This document shows, in pieces, positions 8,101 to 17,257 of a DNA stretch of 40,958 nt. Both the position numbers and the translations under genes were made by a program. The notes beneath the pieces were generated by a model, which worked only from the letters and a program-made list of their open reading frames with translations, was not told the origin of the DNA and searched no databases. Source of the DNA: Aminobacter sp. J41 (GTDB lineage: Bacteria > Pseudomonadota > Alphaproteobacteria > Rhizobiales > Rhizobiaceae); the NCBI RefSeq assembly GCF_000526635.1, contig NZ_JAGL01000006.1:1-40958 (forward strand), in the 5' to 3' direction. Every line of letters begins with the position of its first letter. The first letter of the stretch is position 1.

Positions 8101-8127
8101 CCTTCTCCCCGGCAACCGGGGAGAAGG
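8101..8127. terminator. Convergent terminator / RIME-like palindrome
   Basis: CCTTCTCCCC (8101-8110), loop GGCAACC partly paired, GGGGAGAAGG (8118-8127) form a long stem between convergent genes. The sequence resembles the CCTTCTCCCC/GGGGAGAAGG core of rhizobial intergenic palindromic repeats, so it may be both a repeat unit and a terminator. Confidence 0.6.
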
Positions 8128-8142
8128 CTTTCAGTTTCCTTC

Positions 8143-9312
8143 CTACTTCTGCAGGAATGCGCCGATCCGTTCGATGGCGCGCAGGATGTTCTCTTCTGAG
8201 TTCGCGTAAGAGACGCGGATGTAGCCCTCGCCGAGCACCCCGAAGTCCGGGCCGCCGATCAGCGCAACGCCCGCCTCGTCCAGCAGCGCATTGGCCAGCT
8301 GCTTCGCCTTCCAGCCGGTGCCCTTGATGTTCGGGAACGCGTAGAACGCGCCCTTCGGCGTAATGCAGGACACGCCGGGCAGGCTGTTCAGTCCCTCAAC
8401 CACGATCTTGCGGCGGTTGTCGAACGCCCGCATCATCTTCTCGACATCGTCCTGTGGACCGTCGATCGCGGCAATGCCGGCAAACTGCGCTGGCGCGTTC
8501 ACGCACGACCAGCAGTTGACCGCAAGCTTGCGGATCTTGTCGTAGAGCTGGTCGGGCCAGATCGACCAGCCCATGCGCCAGCCGGTCATCGCCCACGTCT
8601 TCGACCATCCGTTGAGGACGATGAGCCGATCGCGCACCTCCGGGAATTGCAGCAGCGAGACGTGTTTTTCGCCGTCATAGGTCATGACGTCATAGATCTC
8701 GTCGGACATGATCGCGACATGCGGATGCGCCTCGAGGCCCTTCACAAGCTTCTCGATTTCCTCACGTGGGGTCACACCGCCCGTCGGGTTGGCGGGCGAG
8801 TTTAGGATCAAAAGCCGCGTCTGCGGCGTGATCAGCGACAGCGTCTCCTCCGCCGAGAAGGCAAACCCGTTCTCTTCGCGGATCGGCACCGGCACCGGCT
8901 TTGCGCCCGTGAATTCGATCATTGAGCGGTAGATCGGGAAGCCCGGATCTGGATAAAGGATTTCCGTACCCGGCTGGCCGAACATAAGGATCGCCGCGAA
9001 CATGGTCGGCTTGCCGCCCGGCAGGATCATCACATTCTCCGGCGAAACCTCGACGCCGGTCGTGCTCAGCGTCCGTCGCACCACCGCCTCGCGGGTGGCG
9101 AGGAGGCCCGTCGCCGGCGTGTAGCCGTGATGGCCGTCCTTCAGCGCCTTGATCGCCGCCTCGACGATATGTTCGGGCGTGCGGAAATCGGGCTGGCCGA
9201 TGCCGAGGTTGATGATGTCCTTGCCGGACTGTGCAAGGGCCGTCGCCCGTGCAAGCACTGCAAACGCGTTTTCCTCCCCGATCCGGTCAAAGGCGTCTAT
9301 GGTTTGGAGCAT
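8143..9312 (-). CDS. PLP-dependent class I/II aminotransferase
   Basis: A 389-residue fold-type I aminotransferase of the aspartate/alanine group. The marks are NLGIGQPDF at the N-terminus, SPANPTGG (substrate carboxylate and PLP contacts), SDEIYD, and NGWSKTWAMTGWR with the PLP lysine at about 238. Close families include aspartate, alanine and aromatic aminotransferases, and residues alone do not settle the substrate. ATG 9312 follows a strong GGGAGGA site 8 nt away. The gene is divergent from the GNAT gene at 9396 and has no operon partner. Confidence 0.9.
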   Translation of the reverse strand: MLQTIDAFDRIGEENAFAVLARATALAQSGKDIINLGIGQPDFRTPEHIVEAAIKALKDGHHGYTPATGLLATREAVVRRTLSTTGVEVSPENVMILPGGKPTMFAAILMFGQPGTEILYPDPGFPIYRSMIEFTGAKPVPVPIREENGFAFSAEETLSLITPQTRLLILNSPANPTGGVTPREEIEKLVKGLEAHPHVAIMSDEIYDVMTYDGEKHVSLLQFPEVRDRLIVLNGWSKTWAMTGWRMGWSIWPDQLYDKIRKLAVNCWSCVNAPAQFAGIAAIDGPQDDVEKMMRAFDNRRKIVVEGLNSLPGVSCITPKGAFYAFPNIKGTGWKAKQLANALLDEAGVALIGGPDFGVLGEGYIRVSYANSEENILRAIERIGAFLQK

Positions 9313-9395
9313 ACGGCCATCCTCCCTGGTTCTAGGCTCATCCTCGGGCTTTGTGATGTTAGGCCACCCTTTGTCAATCTCGGAACACCGGACGC

Positions 9396-10079
9396 ATGAC
9401 TATGAGCCTCGAACATTGGACGCCCCGTGAACGTCCCTCTGCGGAACCGATGGAAGGCCGCTATGTCCGCCTGGAGAAGCTGGACGCGGCGCGTCACGGC
9501 GACCACCTGTTCGAGGCATCTTCCGCCGGGGATGCCGATGCGCGCTTTCGCTGGCTGTTCGAGACTCCGCCAGCCTCGCGCGCAGAATTCCAGCCGTGGC
9601 TCGACAAGGCCGCGGCTTCCGCGGATCCCTTCTTCTTCGCGGTGATCGACAAGGCGTCGGGCAAGGTCGCCGGCCGCCAGGCCTTCATGCGCATCGATAC
9701 GGCCCACGGCGTCATCGAGATTGGCTCGATCCTCTGGAACCCGCCGCTGGCACGGCAGCCTGGCGCCACCGAGGCACTCTACCTTTTTGCCCGACACGCC
9801 TTCGAGGATCTCGGCTATCGCCGCTTCGAGTGGAAGTGCAACAACGACAACGAACCGTCCAAGCGCGCAGCACTCCGCTTCGGCTTCACCTACGAAGGCA
9901 CCTTCCGCCAGCACATGGTCGCAAAGGGCAAGAACCGCGACACGGCCTGGTTCTCTATGATCGACAGCGAGTGGCCAACGCTCCGCGCTGCGTTCGAGGA
10001 GTGGCTTGACCGGTCGAACTTCGATAGTGAGGGTCGGCAGAGGAAGCGGCTGGAGGAGATTCGCGCCGCTATTGGCTGA
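9396..10079 (+). CDS. GNAT N-acetyltransferase (RimJ/RimL-like)
   Basis: A 227-residue single-domain acetyltransferase of the GNAT superfamily, RimL-type subgroup. Segments typical of the group are GRYVRLEKLDAARHGDHL at the N-terminus, EIGSILWNPPLARQPGATEA for the acetyl-CoA loop, and FRRFEWKCNNDN-like text (YRRFEWKCNNDNEPSKRAA) for the C-terminal strand and helix. Homologues acetylate ribosomal-protein N-termini, small molecules or amines; the target here is unknown. A second ATG two codons later (9402) is possible, as neither has a clear ribosome-binding site. The next gene starts 66 bp downstream. Confidence 0.85.
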   Translation: MTMSLEHWTPRERPSAEPMEGRYVRLEKLDAARHGDHLFEASSAGDADARFRWLFETPPASRAEFQPWLDKAAASADPFFFAVIDKASGKVAGRQAFMRIDTAHGVIEIGSILWNPPLARQPGATEALYLFARHAFEDLGYRRFEWKCNNDNEPSKRAALRFGFTYEGTFRQHMVAKGKNRDTAWFSMIDSEWPTLRAAFEEWLDRSNFDSEGRQRKRLEEIRAAIG

Positions 10080-10145
10080 CGCCGCCTGCGCTCCCGGCGA
10101 GGCAGCGCGGCACAAGGCGCGATGCCTCGGGAGGGAGAGATCAGA

Positions 10146-10904
10146 ATGGCAGGAAGGCTCAAGGGCAAGATCGCAGTCGTCACCGCTGCGGGACAAGGGA
10201 TCGGGCGCGCAATCGCGGAAGCCTTCGTCAAGGAAGGCGCGACCGTCTACGCCACCGACATTGACCGCGCCAAGCTTGAGGGCCTTGCCCGTGCAAAGAA
10301 GGCGAAGCTCGACGTGACCTCGACCCGGGCAGTTGACGCCTACGCCGCGAAGGTCGGCCAGATCGACATCCTCTGCAATGTCGCCGGCTGGGTGCATCAC
10401 GGCTCGGTGCTGGAATGTACCGAGGACGACTGGGACCGTTCCTTCGACGTGAACGTCAAGAGCATGCACCGTATGATCAGGGCATTCCTGCCCGGCATGC
10501 TGGAGCGAGCCAAGGCGAACGGCACATCCGGCTCGATCATCAACCTTTCTTCCGGCGCCTCTTCGATCAAAGGTATCGCCAACCGCTACGCCTACGGCGC
10601 ATCGAAGGCCGCGGTCATCGGCCTGACCAAGTCGGTCGCCATCGATTTCGTCCGGCAGGGCATCCGCTGCAACGCGATCTGCCCCGGCACCGTCCGCTCG
10701 CCCTCGTGGGAGGAGCGCGTTGAGGATCTCGGCAAGAGTGTCGGCGGCAAGGACAAAGCGATGGAAATGTTTATCGCCCGCCAGCCAATGGGCCGCGTCG
10801 GTGAGGCATGGGAAATCGCCGCCCTTGCGGTATATCTCGCCAGTGACGAATCCGCCTTTACCACAGGCACTGCAATTCCCGTTGACGGAGGTTTGAGCGC
10901 CTGA
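10146..10904 (+). CDS. SDR dehydrogenase, sugar-acid / 3-hydroxybutyrate dehydrogenase type
   Basis: A 252-residue SDR with VTAAGQGIG (cofactor loop), NVAGW (variant of NNAG), catalytic Ser in INLSSGAS and YGASK. Asp at the end of beta-2 (YATDIDRAK) points to NAD(H). It resembles the DHRS6/BDH2 and 2-keto-3-deoxy-L-fuconate dehydrogenase group. ATG 10146 follows GGGAGGGAGAG and beats the in-frame ATG at 10122, which lies before that site. The stop overlaps the next start (TGATG), and a DenD-like gene follows, so the operon probably oxidises a sugar acid. Confidence 0.85.
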   Translation: MAGRLKGKIAVVTAAGQGIGRAIAEAFVKEGATVYATDIDRAKLEGLARAKKAKLDVTSTRAVDAYAAKVGQIDILCNVAGWVHHGSVLECTEDDWDRSFDVNVKSMHRMIRAFLPGMLERAKANGTSGSIINLSSGASSIKGIANRYAYGASKAAVIGLTKSVAIDFVRQGIRCNAICPGTVRSPSWEERVEDLGKSVGGKDKAMEMFIARQPMGRVGEAWEIAALAVYLASDESAFTTGTAIPVDGGLSA

Positions 10905-11104
10905 TGGACGCCAGCACCAAGAAGAACGCAATCGCCGCCGCCCTCGTCATGGGCGCATTCTGCTTGCTCGCATTTTTCCTGCCGAACATCGTCCTGTGGC
11001 TCGGCGGCTACTCGCCATGGCTCGGCGGCGCGGCAGCTTTCCTGTTCGTGGTAGCGTTCTTCGGTGTGTTCTGGCTGCGGGGGCGCAGCCGCCGCGGGAA
11101 ATAA
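10904..11104 (+). CDS. Small two-helix membrane protein
   Basis: A 66-residue protein with hydrophobic segments at about 9-32 (IAAALVMGAFCLLAFFLPNI) and 38-58, and a strongly basic C-terminus (RGRSRRGK) that should stay in the cytoplasm. Translationally coupled to the SDR before it (TGATG overlap), and 24 bp before the DenD-like gene. I recognise no family. Its fixed place between two sugar-acid enzymes suggests either a small transport or scaffolding partner, or a passenger. Confidence 0.75.
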   Translation: MDASTKKNAIAAALVMGAFCLLAFFLPNIVLWLGGYSPWLGGAAAFLFVVAFFGVFWLRGRSRRGK

Positions 11105-11128
11105 AATCTGAATTGGGGGAGTGAACAG

Positions 11129-12094
11129 ATGCGTGTCCTGGTAACGGGCGCGGCCGGTATGATCGGCCGCAAGCTGACCGCGCGACTACTAAGCGAGCGG
11201 AAGATCGGGGACAGGCCGATAACCGAACTCGACCTGCAGGATGTCGTGCCGTTCGACGCCCCTGACGGCAATGGCATCAAGATCGCAACGCATGTGAGTG
11301 ACCTGGCGGCTCCCGGCAGCGCAAGGGCGCTTGCCGCGCGCAGGCCAGACGTGGTGTTTCATCTCGCCGGTATCGTCTCCGGCCAGGCGGAGGCAGAGTT
11401 CGAGCTCGGCTACCACGTCAATCTAGACGGCACACGCGCCCTTTACGAAGCGATCCGCGAGGCGGGCAACGCACCGCGGGTTGTCTACACCTCATCGATC
11501 GCCGTCTATGGCGGCCCCTTCCCCGACATCATCCCGGACGAGTTCCACACTTCGCCGCTGTCGTCCTACGGCGCGCAGAAGGTGATGGGCGAGGCCCTGC
11601 TGCAGGACTACACTCGACGCGGTTTCCTCGACGGCATCGGCCTGCGCCTTCCCGGCATCACCGTCCGTCCCGGCAAGCCGAACAAGGCCGCCTCCGGTTT
11701 CTTCTCGAGCATCATCCGCGAGCCGCTTGCCGGCCTCCCGGCAGTCCTGCCCGTCCCGCGCTCGGTCGTCTGCACCCACGCAAGCCCCCGCGCGGCGGTC
11801 GGCTTCCTGATGCACGCGGCATCCCTCGACAGCGCAGCTGTCGGGCCGCACCGCAATTTGCCGCTGCCCGGCGCAGCGGTCACCGTCGGTGATCAGATCG
11901 AGGCGCTGGCGCGTGTCGCAGGCAGCGACGCAGTCCGTCTCATCCGGGAGGAGCATGACGAGGCGATCTGGGCGATGGTGAAGAACTGGCCGACGCGCTT
12001 CGAGGCACGGCGCTCGCGGGAGCTTGGCTTCAAGGCCGAAGACAGCTTCGACGAGATCATCCGCGCCTATATCGAGGACGACCTCAACGGGTAG
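11129..12094 (+). CDS. denD: NAD-dependent epimerase/dehydratase family, D-erythronate dehydrogenase-like
   Basis: A 321-residue extended SDR. TGAAGMIGRKL is the NAD loop, TSSIAVYGG carries the catalytic Ser, and YGAQK the Tyr-Lys pair. The C-terminal half (PGKPNKAASGFFSSIIREPLAG, then the C-terminal KNWPTRFEARRSRELGF) is characteristic of DenD, which oxidises D-erythronate at C2, and of related tetronate or hydroxy-acid dehydrogenases. Preceded by GGGGGAGTG-like ribosome-binding sequence. No denA/denB kinase or aldolase genes are visible, so the pathway is incomplete here and the substrate remains an inference. Confidence 0.72.
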   Translation: MRVLVTGAAGMIGRKLTARLLSERKIGDRPITELDLQDVVPFDAPDGNGIKIATHVSDLAAPGSARALAARRPDVVFHLAGIVSGQAEAEFELGYHVNLDGTRALYEAIREAGNAPRVVYTSSIAVYGGPFPDIIPDEFHTSPLSSYGAQKVMGEALLQDYTRRGFLDGIGLRLPGITVRPGKPNKAASGFFSSIIREPLAGLPAVLPVPRSVVCTHASPRAAVGFLMHAASLDSAAVGPHRNLPLPGAAVTVGDQIEALARVAGSDAVRLIREEHDEAIWAMVKNWPTRFEARRSRELGFKAEDSFDEIIRAYIEDDLNG

Positions 12095-12103
12095 AAACGA
12101 AAA

Positions 12104-12130
12104 GCGCGCGGAAGCCGGAGCTCCGCGCGT
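12104..12130. terminator. Convergent bidirectional terminator
   Basis: CGCGCGGA (12105-12112) pairs with TCCGCGCG (12122-12129), between the ends of the DenD-like gene and galU. It is a GC-rich stem without a long T tract. Confidence 0.5.
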
Positions 12131-12157
12131 CTGTCGTTGAAGTGGGACCCGGCCGGA

Positions 12158-13078
12158 CTATGCCTCGGCCTTCGCCTGAGCCTGAGGAGCCGTCTTCGGC
12201 GCCTCGAACCTCGGCCGCAGCCGGTCGATCGTGCTGAAGACCACGTCGCGCAGGTCATCGCGCTGCAGCGAGAAGGCGATATTGGCCTCAAGAAACCCTT
12301 CCGGCGAGCCGCAGTCGTAGGTCTCGCCGCGGAAGTGATAGCCGAACAGCGTCTGCTCCTTGCCGAGCTTCAGCATCGCGTCGGTCAGCTGGATCTCGCC
12401 GCCTGCGCCGCGCTCCTGATTCTCGAGGATGCGGAAGATCTCCGGCTGCAGGATGTAGCGGCCGTTGATGTAGAGGTTCGACGGTGCAGTGCCGGGCTTG
12501 GGCTTCTCGACCATCGCCGTGATTTCGAAGCCGGTGTGGATCGACGCGCCCTTGGCCACGATGCCGTACTTATGCGTTTCGTCCGGCGAACATTCCTGCA
12601 CGCCGATGACGTTGTTGCCGGTCTTCTGGAACAGTTCGACCATGCCCTTCATGCAGCTCTCTTCCGAGCGCATGATCATGTCGGGCAGGAGTAGAGCGAA
12701 CGGCTCGTCGCCAACGAGGTCACGCGCACACCATACGGCATGGCCGAGACCCAGCGGCTCCTGCTGGCGCGTAAAGCTGGTCTGGCCCGGAGCCGGCTGC
12801 ATCGACCGCATGCGCTCCAGCTGATCCAGCTTTCCGCGCTGCTCCAGCGTATCGTACAGCTCGAACTGGACGTCGAAGTGGTCCTCGATCACCGCCTTGT
12901 TGCGGCCCGTGACGAAGATGAAATGCTCAATGCCGGCTTCCCGGGCTTCGTCCACGACATACTGGATGACCGGACGATCGACGACGGTCAGCATTTCCTT
13001 CGGCGTCGCCTTGGTGGCAGGAAGGAAACGCGTACCGAGTCCAGCAACGGGGAATACGGCCTTACGGACTTTTCTCAT
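12158..13078 (-). CDS. galU: UTP-glucose-1-phosphate uridylyltransferase
   Basis: A 306-residue nucleotidyltransferase making UDP-glucose from UTP and glucose-1-phosphate, for exopolysaccharide, lipopolysaccharide and cyclic glucans; rhizobial homologues are named Exo[18 protein letters not shown] is the nucleotide-binding loop, [14 protein letters not shown] and [11 protein letters not shown] are further family signatures, and the C-terminal [18 protein letters not shown] is typical. Length is full. It sits opposite a lytic transglycosylase gene; the 221-bp gap between them must hold both promoters. Confidence 0.95.
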   Translation of the reverse strand: MRKVRKAVFPVAGLGTRFLPATKATPKEMLTVVDRPVIQYVVDEAREAGIEHFIFVTGRNKAVIEDHFDVQFELYDTLEQRGKLDQLERMRSMQPAPGQTSFTRQQEPLGLGHAVWCARDLVGDEPFALLLPDMIMRSEESCMKGMVELFQKTGNNVIGVQECSPDETHKYGIVAKGASIHTGFEITAMVEKPKPGTAPSNLYINGRYILQPEIFRILENQERGAGGEIQLTDAMLKLGKEQTLFGYHFRGETYDCGSPEGFLEANIAFSLQRDDLRDVVFSTIDRLRPRFEAPKTAPQAQAKAEA

Positions 13079-13299
13079 CGACTTTGATTACCCAATAGTT
13101 GCGCCGCATCAGCGGTCCTAAGTGACATTTTCACGCCTGGATTGAAAATTATTGAATAGATGGGAACGGGGGGACCCCTCCAAAATAGGTAACGCGTCGG
13201 AGGAGCCTTCGGTTGCATTCGCTAGGTAAGCGTTAGGGTAAACACTTTCCTAACCTCGATGGCAGATGAATGGGCCAGCCAAGCGAAAAGGAGGCACGG

Positions 13300-14526
13300 A
13301 TGATCTCTCGCATGATGGCAAGCCGCTTCGTCAACACCGGCCGCGCGCTGTGTCTCGCGCTGTCGCTGAGCTTGCCTGCAACTGCTGCAATTGCTGACGC
13401 ACAGTTCCAGCGTTGGGTAGGCCAGTTCCGCGCCACGGCACTGAATAGCGGCGTTTCCCGCAACGTGTTTGATCGCGCATTTGCTGGCATCACCGCCCCC
13501 GACCCCGAAGTTTTGCGACTCGCGACGAGTCAGCCGGAATTCACCGCGCCCGTCTGGCAATATTTTGACAATCAGGTCAACGAGCAGTCGGTTACGACCG
13601 GACGCCACATGGCGAAGCAGCACCGCCGCACGCTCGACGCGATCGAAAAGCGCTTCGGCGTCGACCGCCACATCCTGCTCGGCATCTGGTCGATCGAGTC
13701 GCGCTATGGCGAGGCGCTGGGCAATCCGCGCGTGATGCGCAACATCGTCTCGTCGCTGGCCACCCTCGCCTACGCCGACAAGCGCCGGCAGAAATACGCC
13801 ACGCAGCAGCTGATCGCCGCCCTGAAGATCGCCCAGAACGGTGACGTGTCGATCAACCAGCTCACCGGCTCGTGGGCAGGCGCTATGGGACACACCCAAT
13901 TCATCCCGACCAGCTACCAGGCTTGGGCCGTCGATTTCGACGGCAACGGCCGGCGCGACATCTGGAACTCGATCCCGGACGCGCTTGCCTCGGCAGCGAA
14001 CCTTCTGAAGGACAATGGCTGGCGATCGGGCCAGACCTGGGGCTACGAGGTTGTGCTCCCGGCCGGCCGAAAGTTCCCGTCCGGGCGCATGACGCTTGCG
14101 CAGTGGCAGGCGATTGGTGTCGTGCGCGCCAACGGCAAGCCCTTCCCGCGCCCGAACGATCAGGCCGAGCTGAAGGTCCTCGACGGCCGGGATGGCCCCG
14201 CCTTCCTGGTCCTGCACAACTTCAACGTTCTCAAGCGCTATAACAGCTCCGACCGCTATGCACTGGCCGTTGCGCTGCTCGCCGACCAGATCGCCGGCTA
14301 TCCGGCACCGACCCGTGACTGGAACCGGCCGTTCACGCGCCTGACCTTCGCCGAGACGCAGGAGTTGCAGAAGCGGCTCTCCGCGCACGGCTATTACAAT
14401 GGCGAGATCGACGGGCGCATCGGTTCAGGCTCGCGGGAGGCGATCAAGGCGCTCCAGGGACGGCTGGGCATGCCGCAGGACGGCCACCCGAGCAAGGAAC
14501 TGTTGACGCGGCTCAGGGGTCAGTAG
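13300..14526 (+). CDS. Lytic murein transglycosylase, MltB type, with peptidoglycan-binding domain
   Basis: A 408-residue periplasmic enzyme that cleaves peptidoglycan glycan strands non-hydrolytically, forming 1,6-anhydro-muramic ends. A signal peptide (about 1-30, ending near ATAAIADA) precedes an SLT_2 domain with the catalytic Glu133 in GIWSIESRYG, and AMGHTQFIPTSY as the signature loop. A C-terminal PG_binding_1 domain (about 345-405, ETQELQKRLSAHGYYNGEID) anchors it to the wall. There is no lipobox, unlike E. coli MltB. Start chosen at 13300 because of AAAAGGAGG at 13286-13294; the in-frame ATG 13270 would place charged residues before the signal peptide. An inverted repeat GTTAGG/CCTAAC (13232-13254) lies upstream. 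Confidence 0.9.
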   Translation: MISRMMASRFVNTGRALCLALSLSLPATAAIADAQFQRWVGQFRATALNSGVSRNVFDRAFAGITAPDPEVLRLATSQPEFTAPVWQYFDNQVNEQSVTTGRHMAKQHRRTLDAIEKRFGVDRHILLGIWSIESRYGEALGNPRVMRNIVSSLATLAYADKRRQKYATQQLIAALKIAQNGDVSINQLTGSWAGAMGHTQFIPTSYQAWAVDFDGNGRRDIWNSIPDALASAANLLKDNGWRSGQTWGYEVVLPAGRKFPSGRMTLAQWQAIGVVRANGKPFPRPNDQAELKVLDGRDGPAFLVLHNFNVLKRYNSSDRYALAVALLADQIAGYPAPTRDWNRPFTRLTFAETQELQKRLSAHGYYNGEIDGRIGSGSREAIKALQGRLGMPQDGHPSKELLTRLRGQ

Positions 14527-14550
14527 AACCTGACCGCAGATGATCAGAGT

Positions 14551-14572
14551 GACGGGGCCTCTGTGCCCCGTC
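14551..14572 (+). terminator. Hairpin between transglycosylase and SGNH gene
   Basis: GACGGGGC (14551-14558), loop CTCTGT, GCCCCGTC (14565-14572): a perfect 8-bp stem, 24 bp after the transglycosylase stop and 20 bp before the next start. There is no T run, so it may attenuate rather than stop transcription. Confidence 0.4.
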
Positions 14573-14591
14573 AATCGTCAGGAAGGTTCGC

Positions 14592-15803
14592 ATGAAACTG
14601 CCCGTCGCAACGCTGCTGTTTTCCGCGCGCCTCCTCTGCATCCTGCTGGCGCTGTGCGTGATTCCCGTGGGCGAGGTCTCGTTTGTCGGCGCTGCCCATG
14701 CGCAGGAACAGCGCCAGGGCGTCGGCCTGCTGCGCTTCTTGTTCCAGCGGCGTGAGCCGCCGCGTCAGGAACGCGTCGCCCCGCCGACACGCCAGCGCCG
14801 CGCGGCCGAACCGGCGAAGCGGCGCTCGACGCCCGCCGCCCCTCCCCCGGAACCCGTCATCGAGAAGGTCGAGAACGCGAAGCGCGTGCTCGTCGTTGGT
14901 GACTTCGTCGCATCGGGTCTCGCCTCCGGATTGGAGGCCGCCTTCGCACAGAATCCAGACGTCGCCGTGGTCGACAAGACCAATGGCTCCTCCGGCCTCG
15001 TGCGCAGCGACCACTATGACTGGCCGGGCAACATCGCTTCGGTGATCGATGCGTCTACCCCCGCCGCCGTCGTCGTGATGATCGGCGCCAATGACCGCCA
15101 GCAGATGGTGGTCGGTGGAACCCGCGTCGAACCGCGCACGGATGAGTGGACGGCCGAATATGAGCGGCGCGTCACGGCACTCGCGAAGGCCGTGCGCGAC
15201 AAGGGCCTGCCGCTCTTGTGGGTCGGCAACCTGCCCTACAAGTCCCCGTCGATGACTTCGGACATGGTCGTCTTCAACGACATCTACCGCCGCATCGTCA
15301 CCGACGCGGGCGGCGAGTACATTGACGTCTGGGATGGCTTTGTCGACGAGGCCGGCAATTTTGCCGCTGCGGGCCCCGACATCAATGGCCAGCCGGCGCA
15401 GCTGCGCTCGAGCGACGGCATCAACGTCACCCGCCAGGGTCGCCGCAAGATCGCCTATTATCTGGAAAAGCCGCTGGGCCGCCTGTTCGGTCTCGGCGGT
15501 GCGGTGCCCGAACCCGGTGTGCTGCAGCCAGAAGGCGTGCTGCCGCCGGCCGTCGAGGACGGCACGCCTGCCGTGATCGACCGCACGCCGCCCATGCCGA
15601 TCGAGGATCTGGCGACGGAAGGTTCGGAGCTTTTGGGAGCGAGTTTCAAGCCGGGCATCGATGAAGCGAAGAGCGATGCCGACCGGCTGAGGCTGGAAGG
15701 AATTGGGCCCGCCCCCCGGAAGGGACGGGCCGATGATTTCTCACTGCCGGATGCCGCTGCAGCTTCGAAGGAAACGACCTCCGCGCTGCCGCCAGCGCGT
15801 TAG
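14592..15803 (+). CDS. DUF459 SGNH-hydrolase family protein
   Basis: A 403-residue exported protein. A hydrophobic signal or anchor (about 8-36, ending AHAQ) is followed by a basic, Pro-rich linker (to about 90). A DUF459 SGNH-fold domain then starts at VLVVGDFVASGLASGL, with IGANDRQ as block III (Asn) and the late SSDGINVTRQGRRKIAYYL as block V (Asp/His-like). SGNH enzymes are esterases or O-acetyl handling enzymes; DUF459 members of rhizobia are uncharacterised and often near peptidoglycan or exopolysaccharide genes, as here. The classical GDS serine is not at the first motif, where GDF is read; the Ser of ASGL may serve. A disordered acidic tail follows residue 300. Its stop overlaps the gltD stop by 4 bp. 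Confidence 0.8.
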   Translation: MKLPVATLLFSARLLCILLALCVIPVGEVSFVGAAHAQEQRQGVGLLRFLFQRREPPRQERVAPPTRQRRAAEPAKRRSTPAAPPPEPVIEKVENAKRVLVVGDFVASGLASGLEAAFAQNPDVAVVDKTNGSSGLVRSDHYDWPGNIASVIDASTPAAVVVMIGANDRQQMVVGGTRVEPRTDEWTAEYERRVTALAKAVRDKGLPLLWVGNLPYKSPSMTSDMVVFNDIYRRIVTDAGGEYIDVWDGFVDEAGNFAAAGPDINGQPAQLRSSDGINVTRQGRRKIAYYLEKPLGRLFGLGGAVPEPGVLQPEGVLPPAVEDGTPAVIDRTPPMPIEDLATEGSELLGASFKPGIDEAKSDADRLRLEGIGPAPRKGRADDFSLPDAAAASKETTSALPPAR

Positions 15804-17257
15804 CGCGGCAGGACGGTCGCGCCCATCAGGTCCTTGTCGATTGCGTGCGCTGCCTGGCGGCCTTCACGGATCGCCCACACCACCAGCGACTGGCCGCGGC
15901 GCACGTCGCCGGCAACGTACAGCTTGTCGATGTTGGTGCGGTAGTCGAGATCGTTGGCCGCGACGTTGGTCGAACGGCGCGCATCCACCGTCAGGTTCAG
16001 CTTGCCGTCGAGCTCCTGCACCACGCCGCTCTTGATCGGACCGGCGAAGCCGATGGCGATGAAGGCCAGGTCCGCCTTGATGACGAACTCGGTGCCCTCG
16101 ATCGGCTTGCGCTTCTCGTCGACCTGGCAGCACTTCACGCCGGTGAGGTTGCCCTCGTCGTCGCCGACGAACTCGAGCGTCGCGACCTGGAACTCGCGCT
16201 TTGCACCCTCGGCCTGCGAGGAAGAGGTGCGCATCTTCGTCGCCCAGTACGGCCAGACGGTCAGCTTGTCTTCCTTCTCCGGCGGCTGGGGACGGATGTC
16301 GAGCTGCGTCACGCGAACCGCGCCCTGGCGGAACGCGGTGCCGACGCAGTCCGAGGCGGTGTCGCCACCGCCGACGACCACGACGTGCTTGCCGCCGGCC
16401 AGGATCGGCTCGGACGGCCACGCGACCGACTGAATGTCCTCGTTGCCGACGCGGCGATTCTGCTGAACGAGATAGGGCATTGCATCATGGACGCCCTTGA
16501 ACTCGACACCCGGAATGCCGGCCGGACGCGGGGTTTCGGAGCCGCCACAGTAGAGCACGGCATCGTACTCGGCGAGCAGCTCCTCGACCTTCTTGTCGAC
16601 GCCGACATTGACGCCGCAGAAGAAGGTGACGCCTTCGCCTTCCATCTGGCGGACGCGGGCGTCGATGTACTTCTTCTCCATCTTGAAGTCGGGAATGCCG
16701 TAGCGGAGCAGGCCGCCCGGGCGCGACTCGCGCTCGTAGACGTGTACGTCATGGCCAGCGCGGCCGAGCTGCTGGGCAGCGGCCATGCCGGACGGACCGG
16801 AGCCAATGATTGCGACCTTCTTGCCGGTCTTCTCGGCAGCCGGCTGCGGCGCAAGATAGCCGGTCTCGTAAGCCTTGTCGGCGATTGCCTGCTCGACCGT
16901 CTTGATCGCGACCGGAATATCCTCGAGGTTCAGCGTGCACGCTTCCTCGCACGGGGCGGGGCAGACGCGGCCGGTGAACTCCGGGAAGTTGTTGGTCGAG
17001 TGCAGGTTGCGGATCGCCGCATCCCAGGCGCCGTTGTAGATCAGGTCGTTCCAGTCGGGGATCTGGTTGTGGACCGGGCATCCGGTCGGCCCGTGACAGA
17101 ACGGAATGCCGCAATCCATGCAGCGCGCCGCCTGCTTCTCCACTTCCTGATCCGACATCGGGAGCGTGAACTCCCGGTAGTGCCGAATGCGATCGGACGC
17201 CGGCTGATACTTCTGCACCTGCCGGTCAATTTCGAGAAAACCCGTAACCTTGCCCAT
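15800..17257 (-). CDS. gltD: Glutamate synthase (NADPH) small subunit
   Basis: A 485-residue flavoprotein that takes electrons from NADPH and passes them to GltB. The N-terminal [4Fe-4S] ligands are Cys46, Cys49, Cys54 and Cys60 ([15 protein letters not shown]). Two Rossmann motifs follow: [15 protein letters not shown] for FAD and [12 protein letters not shown] for NADPH. Near the end, [17 protein letters not shown] is the FAD-binding C-terminal block. I start at ATG 17257 ([10 protein letters not shown]), the family's usual N-terminus; the frame is open to 17326 but reads like noise. It is 192 bp downstream of gltB, in the same direction. No gene or convincing signal is seen in that gap. 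Confidence 0.95.
   Translation of the reverse strand: MGKVTGFLEIDRQVQKYQPASDRIRHYREFTLPMSDQEVEKQAARCMDCGIPFCHGPTGCPVHNQIPDWNDLIYNGAWDAAIRNLHSTNNFPEFTGRVCPAPCEEACTLNLEDIPVAIKTVEQAIADKAYETGYLAPQPAAEKTGKKVAIIGSGPSGMAAAQQLGRAGHDVHVYERESRPGGLLRYGIPDFKMEKKYIDARVRQMEGEGVTFFCGVNVGVDKKVEELLAEYDAVLYCGGSETPRPAGIPGVEFKGVHDAMPYLVQQNRRVGNEDIQSVAWPSEPILAGGKHVVVVGGGDTASDCVGTAFRQGAVRVTQLDIRPQPPEKEDKLTVWPYWATKMRTSSSQAEGAKREFQVATLEFVGDDEGNLTGVKCCQVDEKRKPIEGTEFVIKADLAFIAIGFAGPIKSGVVQELDGKLNLTVDARRSTNVAANDLDYRTNIDKLYVAGDVRRGQSLVVWAIREGRQAAHAIDKDLMGATVLPR

Noticed and set aside
9297..10931. A 544-codon minus-strand open frame across the GNAT and SDR genes
   Set aside because: It covers two genes with clear family motifs on the other strand and a genuine intergenic gap; shadow only.
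13270..13299. Earlier start for the transglycosylase at 13270
   Set aside because: The AAAAGGAGG site is 5 bp before 13300, and the extra residues would put charges in front of the signal peptide.
14738..14870. Repeat-like Pro/Arg-rich stretch in the SGNH gene as a possible tandem repeat
   Set aside because: No regular unit length is visible; it is a low-complexity linker.
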